This document shows, piece by piece, positions 1 to 6,346 of a stretch of DNA of 9,527 bases. Within the stretch, counting starts at the first letter, position 1. Each line of letters begins with the position of its first letter. The notes beneath the pieces are model-generated. The model worked only from the letters and a program-made list of their open reading frames with translations, did no database searches and was not told the origin of the DNA. The position numbers and the translations under genes were made by a program. Source of the DNA: Deltaproteobacteria bacterium (GTDB lineage: Bacteria; Desulfobacterota; Desulfomonilia; UBA1062); the NCBI GenBank assembly GCA_023230665.1, contig JALNWY010000114.1, positions 1 through 9,527 on the forward strand. Direction: 5' to 3'.

Positions 1-249
1 GCCAGGCCGGAGTTCATCCTCCCATCGGAACTCCATGCCCGGTTGGCGTCGGCCCTGCCGGTCGGCGACCTGCTCGCCTGGCTGCTGGAAGCCTACCCGG
101 AGGCCGGGGCCGGTGAACTGGTCAGGGCGTACGGGCGCGTTTTTCTGGCTGATCTGGGAACAATGCTTTTCGGGGAGGAGGAACGACGCTATCCCCTCCC
201 TGAAGTCACCCTGATCGCCAGGCCTCTGCGACTGGAGAAAACCCAATGA
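1..249 (+). CDS. jetA: JetA-like Wadjet subunit (kleisin/MukF-like), 3' end only
   Basis: Open from the first base of the window in frame 1, so only the last 82 residues are visible and the true start lies upstream. A TTG at 43 could be read as a start, but the frame is open before it and the upstream residues look like ordinary coding sequence. The fragment is mostly helical (for example LLAWLLEAYPEAGAGELV) and has no motif that identifies it alone. The call rests on position: its stop overlaps the jetB start as ATGA at 246-249, and jetB, jetC and jetD follow in the Wadjet order. In Wadjet, JetA is the kleisin-like subunit that bridges the JetC ATPase heads and binds JetB. A different first subunit cannot be excluded from 82 residues. 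Confidence 0.6.
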   Translation, partial: ARPEFILPSELHARLASALPVGDLLAWLLEAYPEAGAGELVRAYGRVFLADLGTMLFGEEERRYPLPEVTLIARPLRLEKTQ

Positions 250-797
250 CGGAATCAGGTCCCTATGCTTTGCCGCATCTCGCGGAGATCTTCGACGCAC
301 TGCGGCGCGGCCGCCACCTCTGCGCCGCGGACGGAAAACTCTACCGGGCTTTACGGGAACATGTCGATGCCTATGAGGATCTTTTCCGCCATCTCGGCTT
401 CCGGCTGCAGGTGCATCAGCGGGATTTTTTCTACTTCCGCGGCAAAGACAGCCTCAGCCCGCTGGCCTCGCGCATGGCTGTTTTTGTCTTCATCCTTATT
501 GAATCCCTGTCCGACCAGGGCGAACCGGTGGCTGACGCCCTCATGACCCGGACCTTTGCAATCCCGGACCTGCCCCACCTCAAAAGTGCCCGCTATCGCG
601 CTTATCTCAAGGAGGCCCGCGCTTCCAGCGAGGACGACCTGCGAATGATCACGCGGCAACTCGAGCGGTTCGGATTCGTGCAGCGCCATTCCGAGGATAC
701 CTTCAGCTTTCGAACCCCGGCGTATCGCTTTTTCGATGTCTGCATCGAGATCCTGAACCGGGACGAAGCGCCGCCGACACCGGAGCAGGCGCCATGA
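246..797 (+). CDS. jetB: JetB-like Wadjet subunit (MukE-like)
   Basis: A 183-aa protein whose ATG overlaps the upstream stop (ATGA, 246-249) and whose stop overlaps the jetC start (ATGA, 794-797), so translation is coupled on both sides. No strong Shine-Dalgarno precedes the ATG, which fits coupling. Size and composition fit the JetB/MukE (KITE-type, DUF4194-like) subunit that associates with the kleisin. The N-terminal third has YRALREHVDAYEDLFRHLGF followed by an FFYFRG segment. Residues about 115-155 (ARYRAYLKEA to QLERFGFVQR) look like a winged-helix unit, with FSFRTPAYRFFD as a possible wing and following helix. In Wadjet this subunit helps form the DNA-loading complex on JetC. Family assignment comes mainly from operon context and general similarity; I see no catalytic residues and expect none. 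Confidence 0.75.
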   Translation: MTESGPYALPHLAEIFDALRRGRHLCAADGKLYRALREHVDAYEDLFRHLGFRLQVHQRDFFYFRGKDSLSPLASRMAVFVFILIESLSDQGEPVADALMTRTFAIPDLPHLKSARYRAYLKEARASSEDDLRMITRQLERFGFVQRHSEDTFSFRTPAYRFFDVCIEILNRDEAPPTPEQAP

Positions 798-3496
798 ACA
801 TCGTTGGTCCGGCGCGTCTGGTTCTGCTGCGCGCGGGGAAATATGACTATGGCGAGGTGGAACTGATCAATCCCCTGCACCTGGTCGGCCCCAATAACAT
901 CGGCAAGACCTCGCTGATTGCCGTGCTGCAGTTCCTCTACATCGACGACCAGCGCAGCATGCACTTTTCCCGGGAGATGGCCGAAACCAGGAAATATTAC
1001 TTTCCCGATCAGAACAGCTACCTTCTCTTCGAGTGCCTGACCCCGGGCGGCTTTCACGTTATCGGCGTGCAGGGGCTCGGTCCCATACGCGGCTACGAGT
1101 TTCAACGTTTTGCCTACCAGGGGCAATACGATCCGGATGACTTTCTCGACGAAGAGCGCCGCGTCCGGAATCCGGAGGAGGTGCGCGCCCGTCTGGCCGC
1201 CAGGGACTTTCGCCTGCTTGAACCGCGCCACCTGCGGGCCGCCCTCACCGGCATCGGAGACAACCGGGGAGTGAACCTGGGACTCGTGCCGATTCGCCAG
1301 CGGGATCATTACGAACGTTTCCGGGCGGTCTTCGGCAATCTGCTCCGCCTGGCCCATTTGCGCCAGGACGAACTCAAGCAGTTTCTGCTCGAAATTCACC
1401 GGGGCGACTTCCAGCAGGGTGCCATTGACCTGGAAACGGGTTATTCAAGCCAGTACCGCAAGGTTTGCGAAGAGGCCGAAGGATTGCATGAACTGCGGGC
1501 CATTGTCGAGGATGTCCGACTGGTCCTGGAGCTTGCCGCCGGACGTGATGACCTGCAGCGCCTGCTTCCCGGGCTTTGGGAGGCGGTACGGGCCGAATAT
1601 GGCCGAACCGAGTCGGAACTGATGCGGAGCAGACAAAAGATTGCAGATCGTCTTGCCCGCCTGGGTGAAGAGGGCGGTCGTCTTGCCGAGGAGGAGGAAA
1701 AGTGCAGGGACGAGAGGGACAGCCTGCTGCAGGAGCTTGGCAAAATCAACGGGGAGCTTGAACGTCACGAGCAGGACAGGGCAGTATTCCGGGATTTCCT
1801 GGTTGATTTTGAAAAGAGCCGGAAAAACGAGCTGGAGCAGAAGATTGATCGGTTAGGCGCCTCTCTTGGCCAGGCAGCGGATGTGTCCGTTGAACCGGCA
1901 CGGAGGCGGGTGGAAAAAGTGGAACGAGAACTGGCCGGAATGCGGCGCATACGCGACCAGTTTTCCCGAAATTTCGCGGCAAAACTGCTGTCCATGCTGT
2001 CCGAAGCGGATGCGGATCAGATGTTCAGGCTGTTCAATCCTGAAATTCTGGGCCTTTCGCACGGAGAGGGTTTCGTCATCAAAGATGAAGGAACATTTGC
2101 CGAAGCCCTTGATCGGTTTACCGCCCGGATTCGGGATGGTGCCTACGAAGACGATCTGGTGCGGGTGCTGCTTGCAGGTTTCAATCCACCTGACCTGGCG
2201 GCCTATCGTGATGCCGTAACCCTGGAGCAGCGTATTGCCGAGCAGGAGGAGCTTCTCCAGAGAGAGCTGCGGATTTTGGCGGCAGCGGTCAATGGCGAGC
2301 AGATCAGACGTGAAAAAAAGCAGCTGCGACAGGAATGCGATCGAATCAGCGACCGGCTGCGGCGGTATCAGGAGTATCAGGAGCGGATGCCGGCCATTTT
2401 GCAGCGAACCAGGGAAAAGAACGTCATTGAGAAAAGAAAGGAACAGTTGGAGAAGCAGCTGACTGACCTGGGCGGCCGACGTCTGGTGATAACCGAGGAA
2501 AAGCGGGGTCTCGAAGAACGTGGGCGCAAGTTGGAGTCGAGCCGGGAGAATGTACTGAGAAGACTGCGCAAACTCTCCGGACCTGATCCGTCCTGGCCGA
2601 TTGAACCCTATACCGCGGAGAGTCAGGATCTGGATGCCCTGTTGGAGCTCTATGAGCGGAAGCATGGCGAGCATGCGGAGATTGCCCGTCAGTTTGACAA
2701 GGAGTTTCGGCGGATTGAACAGCGCACCTACGGCAGATATCTGGGGGATGACCAGGCTGATACGCTTGCCAATCTCCAGGCCGAGGTTGAGGCCCTGGAC
2801 GAGCGGGAAAAAGCCGTGCAGGAACTCTGGAAGAGCCTGGCAGCCGGCCTGCAGAGCGCATTCAAGGGACTGAATCGCGATTTGCAGACTCTGACCTCGC
2901 GCATTGACGAACTCAATCGCCGCCTGGGCCGCGTGTCCATCTCCAATCTGTCGCGGTTGCGGCTGATACTGCGGGAACATGCCGAATGGACCCGAAGGAT
3001 CAAAACGGTGGTCGGGGTGGATGCCATGCCCCTGTTCTTCGAGAGCAATGCCGTCAGCGAGGCGCAGAACCAGTTGGGCGAATTGCTCAAGCAGCACCGG
3101 CGGGTGGAACTCGGTGACCTTTTCGACCTGCATTTCGAGGTCACCAGTCCGGACGGGCAGTCCCGCCGCTACCCGCATCTCGATTCCATTGAATCCAACG
3201 GGACGACCATTACCATCAAGGTGTTGATCAACCTCATTCTGTTGAAAGGCCTTCTCGGCGACAAGGAAGTTTCCATTCCGTTTTATCTCGATGAGGCCTC
3301 GAGCCTTGACCGGGAAAATCTGGCCGCCATCGTTCAGGAGGCCCGTAAAATGGGGTTTGTGGCGGTCCTGGCCAGCCCGGAGGCGATGGAAGCCGCCGAT
3401 GCCCTTTATTTTTTACGAGAAAGCAATGGGCGGATCTTCCTTGACCCGAAAACGTCTCTATTGCGCATTGAAAGGCGGTCCGGCGATGGCGGTTGA
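794..3496 (+). CDS. jetC: JetC-like SMC/MukB-type ATPase of Wadjet
   Basis: A 900-aa SMC-like ATPase, the motor of the Wadjet complex, which in characterised systems extrudes DNA loops and recognises small circular DNA. The N-terminal head has a Walker A, GPNNIGKTS, at residues 32-40 (last residues ATP-binding KTS). Long charged heptad-like stretches typical of coiled coil occupy about 265-385, 475-597 and 660-715. The C-terminal head has an ABC-signature-like segment SNGTTITIKVLINLILL starting at 801, and a Walker B at about 829-836 with D833 and the catalytic E834 (FYLDEASSLD). The gene starts at an ATG overlapping the jetB stop, with GGAG at 782-785 as a plausible ribosome site, and overlaps jetD by 11 bases. 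At 900 aa it is shorter than MukB and, as I recall the family, shorter than type I JetC, which points to a type II-like system. No frameshift or missing head motif is seen, so the ATPase looks functional. Confidence 0.88.
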   Translation: MNIVGPARLVLLRAGKYDYGEVELINPLHLVGPNNIGKTSLIAVLQFLYIDDQRSMHFSREMAETRKYYFPDQNSYLLFECLTPGGFHVIGVQGLGPIRGYEFQRFAYQGQYDPDDFLDEERRVRNPEEVRARLAARDFRLLEPRHLRAALTGIGDNRGVNLGLVPIRQRDHYERFRAVFGNLLRLAHLRQDELKQFLLEIHRGDFQQGAIDLETGYSSQYRKVCEEAEGLHELRAIVEDVRLVLELAAGRDDLQRLLPGLWEAVRAEYGRTESELMRSRQKIADRLARLGEEGGRLAEEEEKCRDERDSLLQELGKINGELERHEQDRAVFRDFLVDFEKSRKNELEQKIDRLGASLGQAADVSVEPARRRVEKVERELAGMRRIRDQFSRNFAAKLLSMLSEADADQMFRLFNPEILGLSHGEGFVIKDEGTFAEALDRFTARIRDGAYEDDLVRVLLAGFNPPDLAAYRDAVTLEQRIAEQEELLQRELRILAAAVNGEQIRREKKQLRQECDRISDRLRRYQEYQERMPAILQRTREKNVIEKRKEQLEKQLTDLGGRRLVITEEKRGLEERGRKLESSRENVLRRLRKLSGPDPSWPIEPYTAESQDLDALLELYERKHGEHAEIARQFDKEFRRIEQRTYGRYLGDDQADTLANLQAEVEALDEREKAVQELWKSLAAGLQSAFKGLNRDLQTLTSRIDELNRRLGRVSISNLSRLRLILREHAEWTRRIKTVVGVDAMPLFFESNAVSEAQNQLGELLKQHRRVELGDLFDLHFEVTSPDGQSRRYPHLDSIESNGTTITIKVLINLILLKGLLGDKEVSIPFYLDEASSLDRENLAAIVQEARKMGFVAVLASPEAMEAADALYFLRESNGRIFLDPKTSLLRIERRSGDGG

Positions 3497-4331
3497 CGCA
3501 CTGGCGGAAAAAATAGGACTATTGCGCTCGCAGGGCAATCTCGCATCAAGCCGGTTGACTGACCGGGATCGTATTCGCCTGCGGTCACTTTTTGATACCG
3601 GCGTCCTGATGGAGGAGCGGAGCGGGGCCGGGAAAAAGGTGGTGGTACAAAACCGGGCAGCTCTTGAGGCGTTTGTGCAGCGGCTCTATCCTTCCGGCCT
3701 GGAAGGGAGAGGGGACGGACTCGCACCGAAGAGCAGGGCCGTAGCCGAGCTGAGGGATTCGAAGAAGGCCCGGGAATCAGGACCACTGGTGGTATTGCTG
3801 CGGGGATTTGGAGACTGCGCGCTCCATGCAGGGGAGGAAGTCCTGGCGGTCGCCCACCTGACGGAACTGGCCGGGGTCGCTGCCCTGCGCCTTGATGTCA
3901 GGCAGTGGAGTTACGCCGGAACCCTGGCCATAGTCGAGAATCTGGAGGTATTCTGGAATTTCGAAAAGCTTGAAACAAACGCTCTACTGGCACTGTATGC
4001 GCAAGGGCGATTGAGCGGCAGGGTCCTTGACTGGCTTTCCTCCCCCGCCATGGAGCAGGCCCGGATCATCCACTGCGGGGACTATGACCCGGTCGGACTT
4101 GACGAATATCTCCGATTGAAGACCTCCTGCCCTGGACGCTCTGAACTCTTTCTGCCGTCAAACCTGGCGGATCTCTTCGCCCGATATGGCAAACGAGAGC
4201 TTCTTGCCGGCAATGCCGCGGTGCTGGCCCGGCTCAGGAAAACCGAAGACCAGGAAGTGCGCCGTATTGTAAAATTGATGGACCGTTGTGGCGCCGGTCT
4301 GGAGCAGGAAGTTTTGCTGCTGGTGGGATGA
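3486..4331 (+). CDS. jetD: JetD-like Toprim nuclease subunit of Wadjet
   Basis: A 281-aa protein with two visible parts. Residues about 1-75 look like a winged-helix DNA-binding unit (LRSQGNLASSRLTDRDRIRL followed by a GVLMEE segment). Residues about 140-281 resemble the Toprim nuclease domain of DUF2220/topoisomerase VI A-like proteins. The metal-binding signature is present: glutamate E151 in LAIVENLEVF, the DxD pair D199/D201 in IIHCGDYDPVGL, and a C-terminal GLEQE at 271-275 that is also typical. In Wadjet, JetD cleaves DNA caught by the JetABC motor. The reading frame is open back to 3291 inside jetC, but the ATG at 3486, overlapping the last 11 bases of jetC and preceded by AAAGGCGG at about 3470-3477, is the sensible start because earlier residues only shadow jetC. 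It is shorter than type I JetD, so type II-like is more probable. Active-site residues look intact. Confidence 0.85.
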   Translation: MAVDALAEKIGLLRSQGNLASSRLTDRDRIRLRSLFDTGVLMEERSGAGKKVVVQNRAALEAFVQRLYPSGLEGRGDGLAPKSRAVAELRDSKKARESGPLVVLLRGFGDCALHAGEEVLAVAHLTELAGVAALRLDVRQWSYAGTLAIVENLEVFWNFEKLETNALLALYAQGRLSGRVLDWLSSPAMEQARIIHCGDYDPVGLDEYLRLKTSCPGRSELFLPSNLADLFARYGKRELLAGNAAVLARLRKTEDQEVRRIVKLMDRCGAGLEQEVLLLVG

Positions 4332-4424
4332 GATTGAGTGGACTGGATGGAGAAATCGCACCCAATCGGTAACGAACCACGAAATTTTGCTGCGGAGGAT
4401 GAGTGATAATCTGAATAGAAAAAT
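4332..4424. other. intergenic junction between Wadjet and the integrated element
   Basis: This 93-base stretch follows the jetD stop and runs to the first copy of the 63-bp repeat. No strong terminator hairpin is visible for the jet operon here. An ATG at 4399 sits directly against a GGAGG and opens a 42-codon frame that runs through the repeat to 4527. Its lack of spacer and its passage through a palindrome-bearing repeat make it an unlikely gene. Confidence 0.5.
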
Positions 4425-4487
4425 GAAAAGGCCCGATATTTCGGATCTTTTCGAACAGTATCGGACGATACTGTTTATGCAAATGGT
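4425..4487. repeat. 63-bp direct repeat, left copy (probable att site)
   Basis: Matches 9392-9454 base for base at an offset of 4967, with three differences (4445 a/g, 4446 t/c, 4454 a/g). It contains a degraded form of the tRNA terminator hairpin (arms 4426-4436 and 4441-4451, now with one mismatch and one wobble pair) and an intact 20-bp palindrome at 4455-4474. It ends in ATGGT, the complement of the tRNA ACCA end plus one base, but no tRNA body follows. This is the expected look of the distal attachment site of an element inserted at the tRNA 3' end. Confidence 0.8.
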
Positions 4488-4515
4488 CTTCGAACATAGA
4501 GGAAGCAACATTTTC

Positions 4516-4543
4516 TTGACAAAGTAACATGCGTGTTAACAAT
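4516..4543 (+). promoter_or_regulatory. possible promoter upstream of higA
   Basis: A perfect TTGACA hexamer lies at 4516-4521. About 16 bases later AACAAT (4538-4543) matches four of six positions of a -10 box. It overlaps the surviving higB tail and could drive higA now that the toxin's own upstream region is gone. The weak -10 makes this tentative. Confidence 0.25.
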
Positions 4544-4654
4544 GATCTCCTTAATCATGCCTTTCAGAAGAAAACTCAAAAAGTTCCATCCCAAGCGATT
4601 AAAACTGCGGAGGAAAGAAAAAGAGACTATTTCGAAAGGAGGAAATCAAAATGA
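4529..4654 (+). pseudogene. higB: higB toxin remnant, C-terminal tail only
   Basis: This 41-codon frame ends in an ATGA overlap with higA (4651-4654). Residues 8-41, beginning LLNHAFQKKTQKVP and continuing to a basic AEERKRDYFERR tail, match the C-terminal end I know from HigB/RelE-type Gp49-like toxins (PF05973), where a hydrophobic strand, HAF/HGF, KKTQKTP and a charged helix close the protein. A full toxin is about 100-120 residues. An in-frame TGA at 4517 and unrelated sequence before it show that the N-terminal two thirds are gone. The break lies about 40-60 bases inside the left repeat, so the loss probably came with the event that formed that junction. The ATG at 4529 may still be translated, but ribonuclease activity is not expected from the tail alone. 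Confidence 0.72.
4635..4642 (+). promoter_or_regulatory. strong ribosome binding site for higA
   Basis: AAAGGAGG ends eight bases before the ATG at 4651, close to an ideal Shine-Dalgarno. It lies inside the higB tail, so the antitoxin can be translated well by itself or by coupling through the ATGA overlap. Confidence 0.75.
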
Positions 4655-4926
4655 AAACATTAAAGAAATATATCTCAAATCGTAAAAAGCATGATCCCGG
4701 GTTCGCACGAAATTTTGATGAAGGCTACGAGCAATTCAAAATTGGTGTAATACTGAAAATAGCACGGGAAGAAGCAGGATTGACCCAAGAACAGCTGGCG
4801 GGAAAATTAAATACAAAAAAATCGGCAATCTCGCGGATTGAAAATCATGCCGAAGACATCAAATTGTCGACGCTTGAAAAATTTGCCCAGGCGCTCGGTA
4901 AAAAACTTGAAGTACGGGTTGCCTGA
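4651..4926 (+). CDS. higA: HigA-like XRE-family antitoxin (orphan)
   Basis: A 91-aa protein with a clear helix-turn-helix of the XRE/Cro-CI type at about residues 35-90: IGVILKIAREEAGLTQEQLA, then KKSAISRIENHAEDIKLSTL, then a closing helix. The N-terminal KKYISNRKKHDPGFARNFDE segment is typical of HigA proteins paired with Gp49-like HigB toxins. The family neutralises HigB by direct binding and represses its own operon. Here the toxin gene is cut to its tail, so this is an antitoxin without a functional cognate partner in the window. It may persist as a regulator, as protection against a HigB encoded elsewhere, or simply as a relic. The start is well supported by the strong ribosome site. The gene is visibly more AT-rich than the jet operon and the SNF2 genes, suggesting a different origin. 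Confidence 0.85.
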   Translation: MKTLKKYISNRKKHDPGFARNFDEGYEQFKIGVILKIAREEAGLTQEQLAGKLNTKKSAISRIENHAEDIKLSTLEKFAQALGKKLEVRVA

Positions 4927-5076
4927 CTTCAATTTGGAAAAAAAGGGTGTCGGAGGAGAAACTGTCAACCTGTTGCAGGGTAGGAGATATTTTCTTTTGA
5001 AAAATAAGAACCGCATGGTTCATCCATACGTTATCTGACAAGTGTTGATCCTTCTTCAGTCATGGTATAAAAGATT

Positions 5077-5274
5077 ATGTCTATCAGAAGCCTCAGAGAA
5101 ACAAATCCTTATTTGGTTGATCCTGTTAAACGTGAGCAGTGGATATGGACTGCTGTATCTTCTTCCACCGCGATTGAAGGAATTCGAATAGCCAGAACCA
5201 AAATAACGGAAAAGAAAGTAAATACCGTCATCCGCCCTCATAAGGCTTCAAAGTCAAAGAAATCACCTCGCTGA
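5077..5274 (+). CDS. small protein with Fic-type S-x-x-x-E-G motif
   Basis: A 65-aa predicted protein, MSIRSLRETNPYLVDPVKRE at the N terminus, then IWTAVSSSTAIEGIRIARTK, then a basic tail ending KASKSKKSPR. The STAIEG hexamer fits the (S/T)xxxE(G/N) inhibitory motif of Fic-domain AMPylators and their small antitoxins such as VbhA. The NPYL...DP...R beginning resembles small SSxIEG proteins I have seen annotated as hypothetical or Fic-N-like. No Fic catalytic HPFxxGNGR gene lies in the window. No good Shine-Dalgarno precedes the ATG, though TATAAAAG sits just upstream and could be a -10 element. It may be a free-standing antitoxin-like protein or a truncated Fic N-terminus. That it is a real gene is likely but not certain; its function is unknown. 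Confidence 0.5.
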   Translation: MSIRSLRETNPYLVDPVKREQWIWTAVSSSTAIEGIRIARTKITEKKVNTVIRPHKASKSKKSPR

Positions 5275-5316
5275 AAACTCTTCCCATGGGATGATAATCC
5301 TTGTTGAGTCCTTTTC

Positions 5317-6330
5317 TCAAGGCGGGCCATAGACTCCTTGGGCCATATAGCTGATTCGTCCCTGCTGCCGGAGTCTGCTGGAAACGGCGTAAATCTTCGT
5401 GCGTTTAAAACCGGTTGCTTCCTCCAGCATGGCCACGGTGATGCCATTTGGGTTCAGCTTGACGATCTCTTCGATCAGTTCGGTGGCGGTTGGTGATTGA
5501 TTTGCCTTGGCGGCTTGTTCTGCTGAAGGGGCAGATGTGGCCGTTGTTTTCCGGGGTTGCTTCCTGGCCGCTTGGGGTTTGGCGGCAGCAGCAAAATCCG
5601 GCTTTATATCCATATCAATGCCGAAAAGTCCTGAGAGGTCGGCATCGTCTATCACCCTGGTGCTCTTCCTGGCCGCCCTGGCCAGCAGATCGCCTGTTTT
5701 TCCCTGAACAGCCCGCGCCACCAACTCTTCTGTATCAGCCTGCCGTAAGGTGAAGAACAGAAGCGGGTCTTCATCGAGCCGGGCTCCGATGCCGTACAGG
5801 GTGGCAGCCACATGCTTGCACATCGAGGCCCAGTCAGGACAGGAGCAGTCGAAACTGATTTCTTTCGGAGTAGGGAACAATCCCTTGCCTTCTGACAGAA
5901 AGATGTCACCCAGTCCCTTGGGAAATTTACCGGACAGAAGGTCTGCCAGAGAGCGCAGTTCTCCCTGGCACTGCTTCCTGATATGGTCCCAGTTGGCCTT
6001 TTTCACCGGCGCAATACGAACAACCACCTCATAGGGTTTGGCCCTGGTTCCCTGGACCAGGGCAGTCACCAGGCCGCCTTTGATCTTTAGGTCCAGGACG
6101 GCGCCGTGGCGAACATAGTTCTTGCCTCGGCCGATGCGGTTACTGTAGTCGGCATAGCGCTCAAGGTTCCTGTTCCAGGACTTGCCCCACCAGGTACGGG
6201 CCAGTGTTTTACCTTCAATAACGACCGGCGTAATGTCCGGCCTCTTTTTTCTGAGCTGCGCAAGTTTTTTTTCCGCCTTGGCCTTTTTCTCGGCCAACGT
6301 GACGTATTTTGGAAATCCCCAGTAAGTCAT
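5317..6330 (-). CDS. SWIM zinc-finger protein, partner of SNF2 helicase
   Basis: A 337-aa protein with the SWIM zinc-binding signature at residues 162-173: C162-x-C164-x6-C171-x-H173 (DCSCPDWASMCKHVAATLYG). The N-terminal part, including TWWGKSWNRNLERYADYSNR at about 46-65 and a basic KKAKAEKKLAQLRKKR run at 15-30, is characteristic of bacterial SWIM proteins encoded beside SNF2 helicases, as in Bacillus YwqB beside YwqA. An Ala/Pro/Lys-rich linker at about 246-280 leads to a C-terminal unit (283-337) that reads like a winged helix, with LIEEIVKLNPNGITVAMLEE and RLRQQGRISY. SWIM domains bind DNA or proteins, so this is probably the DNA-targeting or regulatory partner of the helicase. It starts 16 bases after the SNF2 stop behind GGCGGAG at about 6338-6344, and is therefore the second gene of that operon. 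Confidence 0.82.
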   Translation of the reverse strand: MTYWGFPKYVTLAEKKAKAEKKLAQLRKKRPDITPVVIEGKTLARTWWGKSWNRNLERYADYSNRIGRGKNYVRHGAVLDLKIKGGLVTALVQGTRAKPYEVVVRIAPVKKANWDHIRKQCQGELRSLADLLSGKFPKGLGDIFLSEGKGLFPTPKEISFDCSCPDWASMCKHVAATLYGIGARLDEDPLLFFTLRQADTEELVARAVQGKTGDLLARAARKSTRVIDDADLSGLFGIDMDIKPDFAAAAKPQAARKQPRKTTATSAPSAEQAAKANQSPTATELIEEIVKLNPNGITVAMLEEATGFKRTKIYAVSSRLRQQGRISYMAQGVYGPP

Positions 6331-6346
6331 TGTTGTCTCCGCCCTC

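Noticed and set aside
602..1399. 265-codon minus-strand open frame across jetB and jetC
   Set aside because: It spans the junction of two well-supported genes on the opposite strand and its product has no recognisable motif.
1853..3178. 441-codon open frame on the minus strand inside jetC
   Set aside because: It lies entirely antisense to a clear SMC-like gene and its translation shows no domain. GC-rich coiled-coil genes commonly leave such open antisense frames.
3291..3485. Upstream extension of jetD to an earlier start inside jetC
   Set aside because: The extra residues are an out-of-frame reading of the jetC Walker B region. The ATG at 3486 has a ribosome site and gives a normal N-terminal domain.
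4399..4527. 42-codon frame with a GGAGG touching its ATG, running through the left repeat
   Set aside because: There is no spacing between the ribosome site and the start, the frame runs through the terminator relic and palindrome, and it resembles no known protein. I take it as chance.
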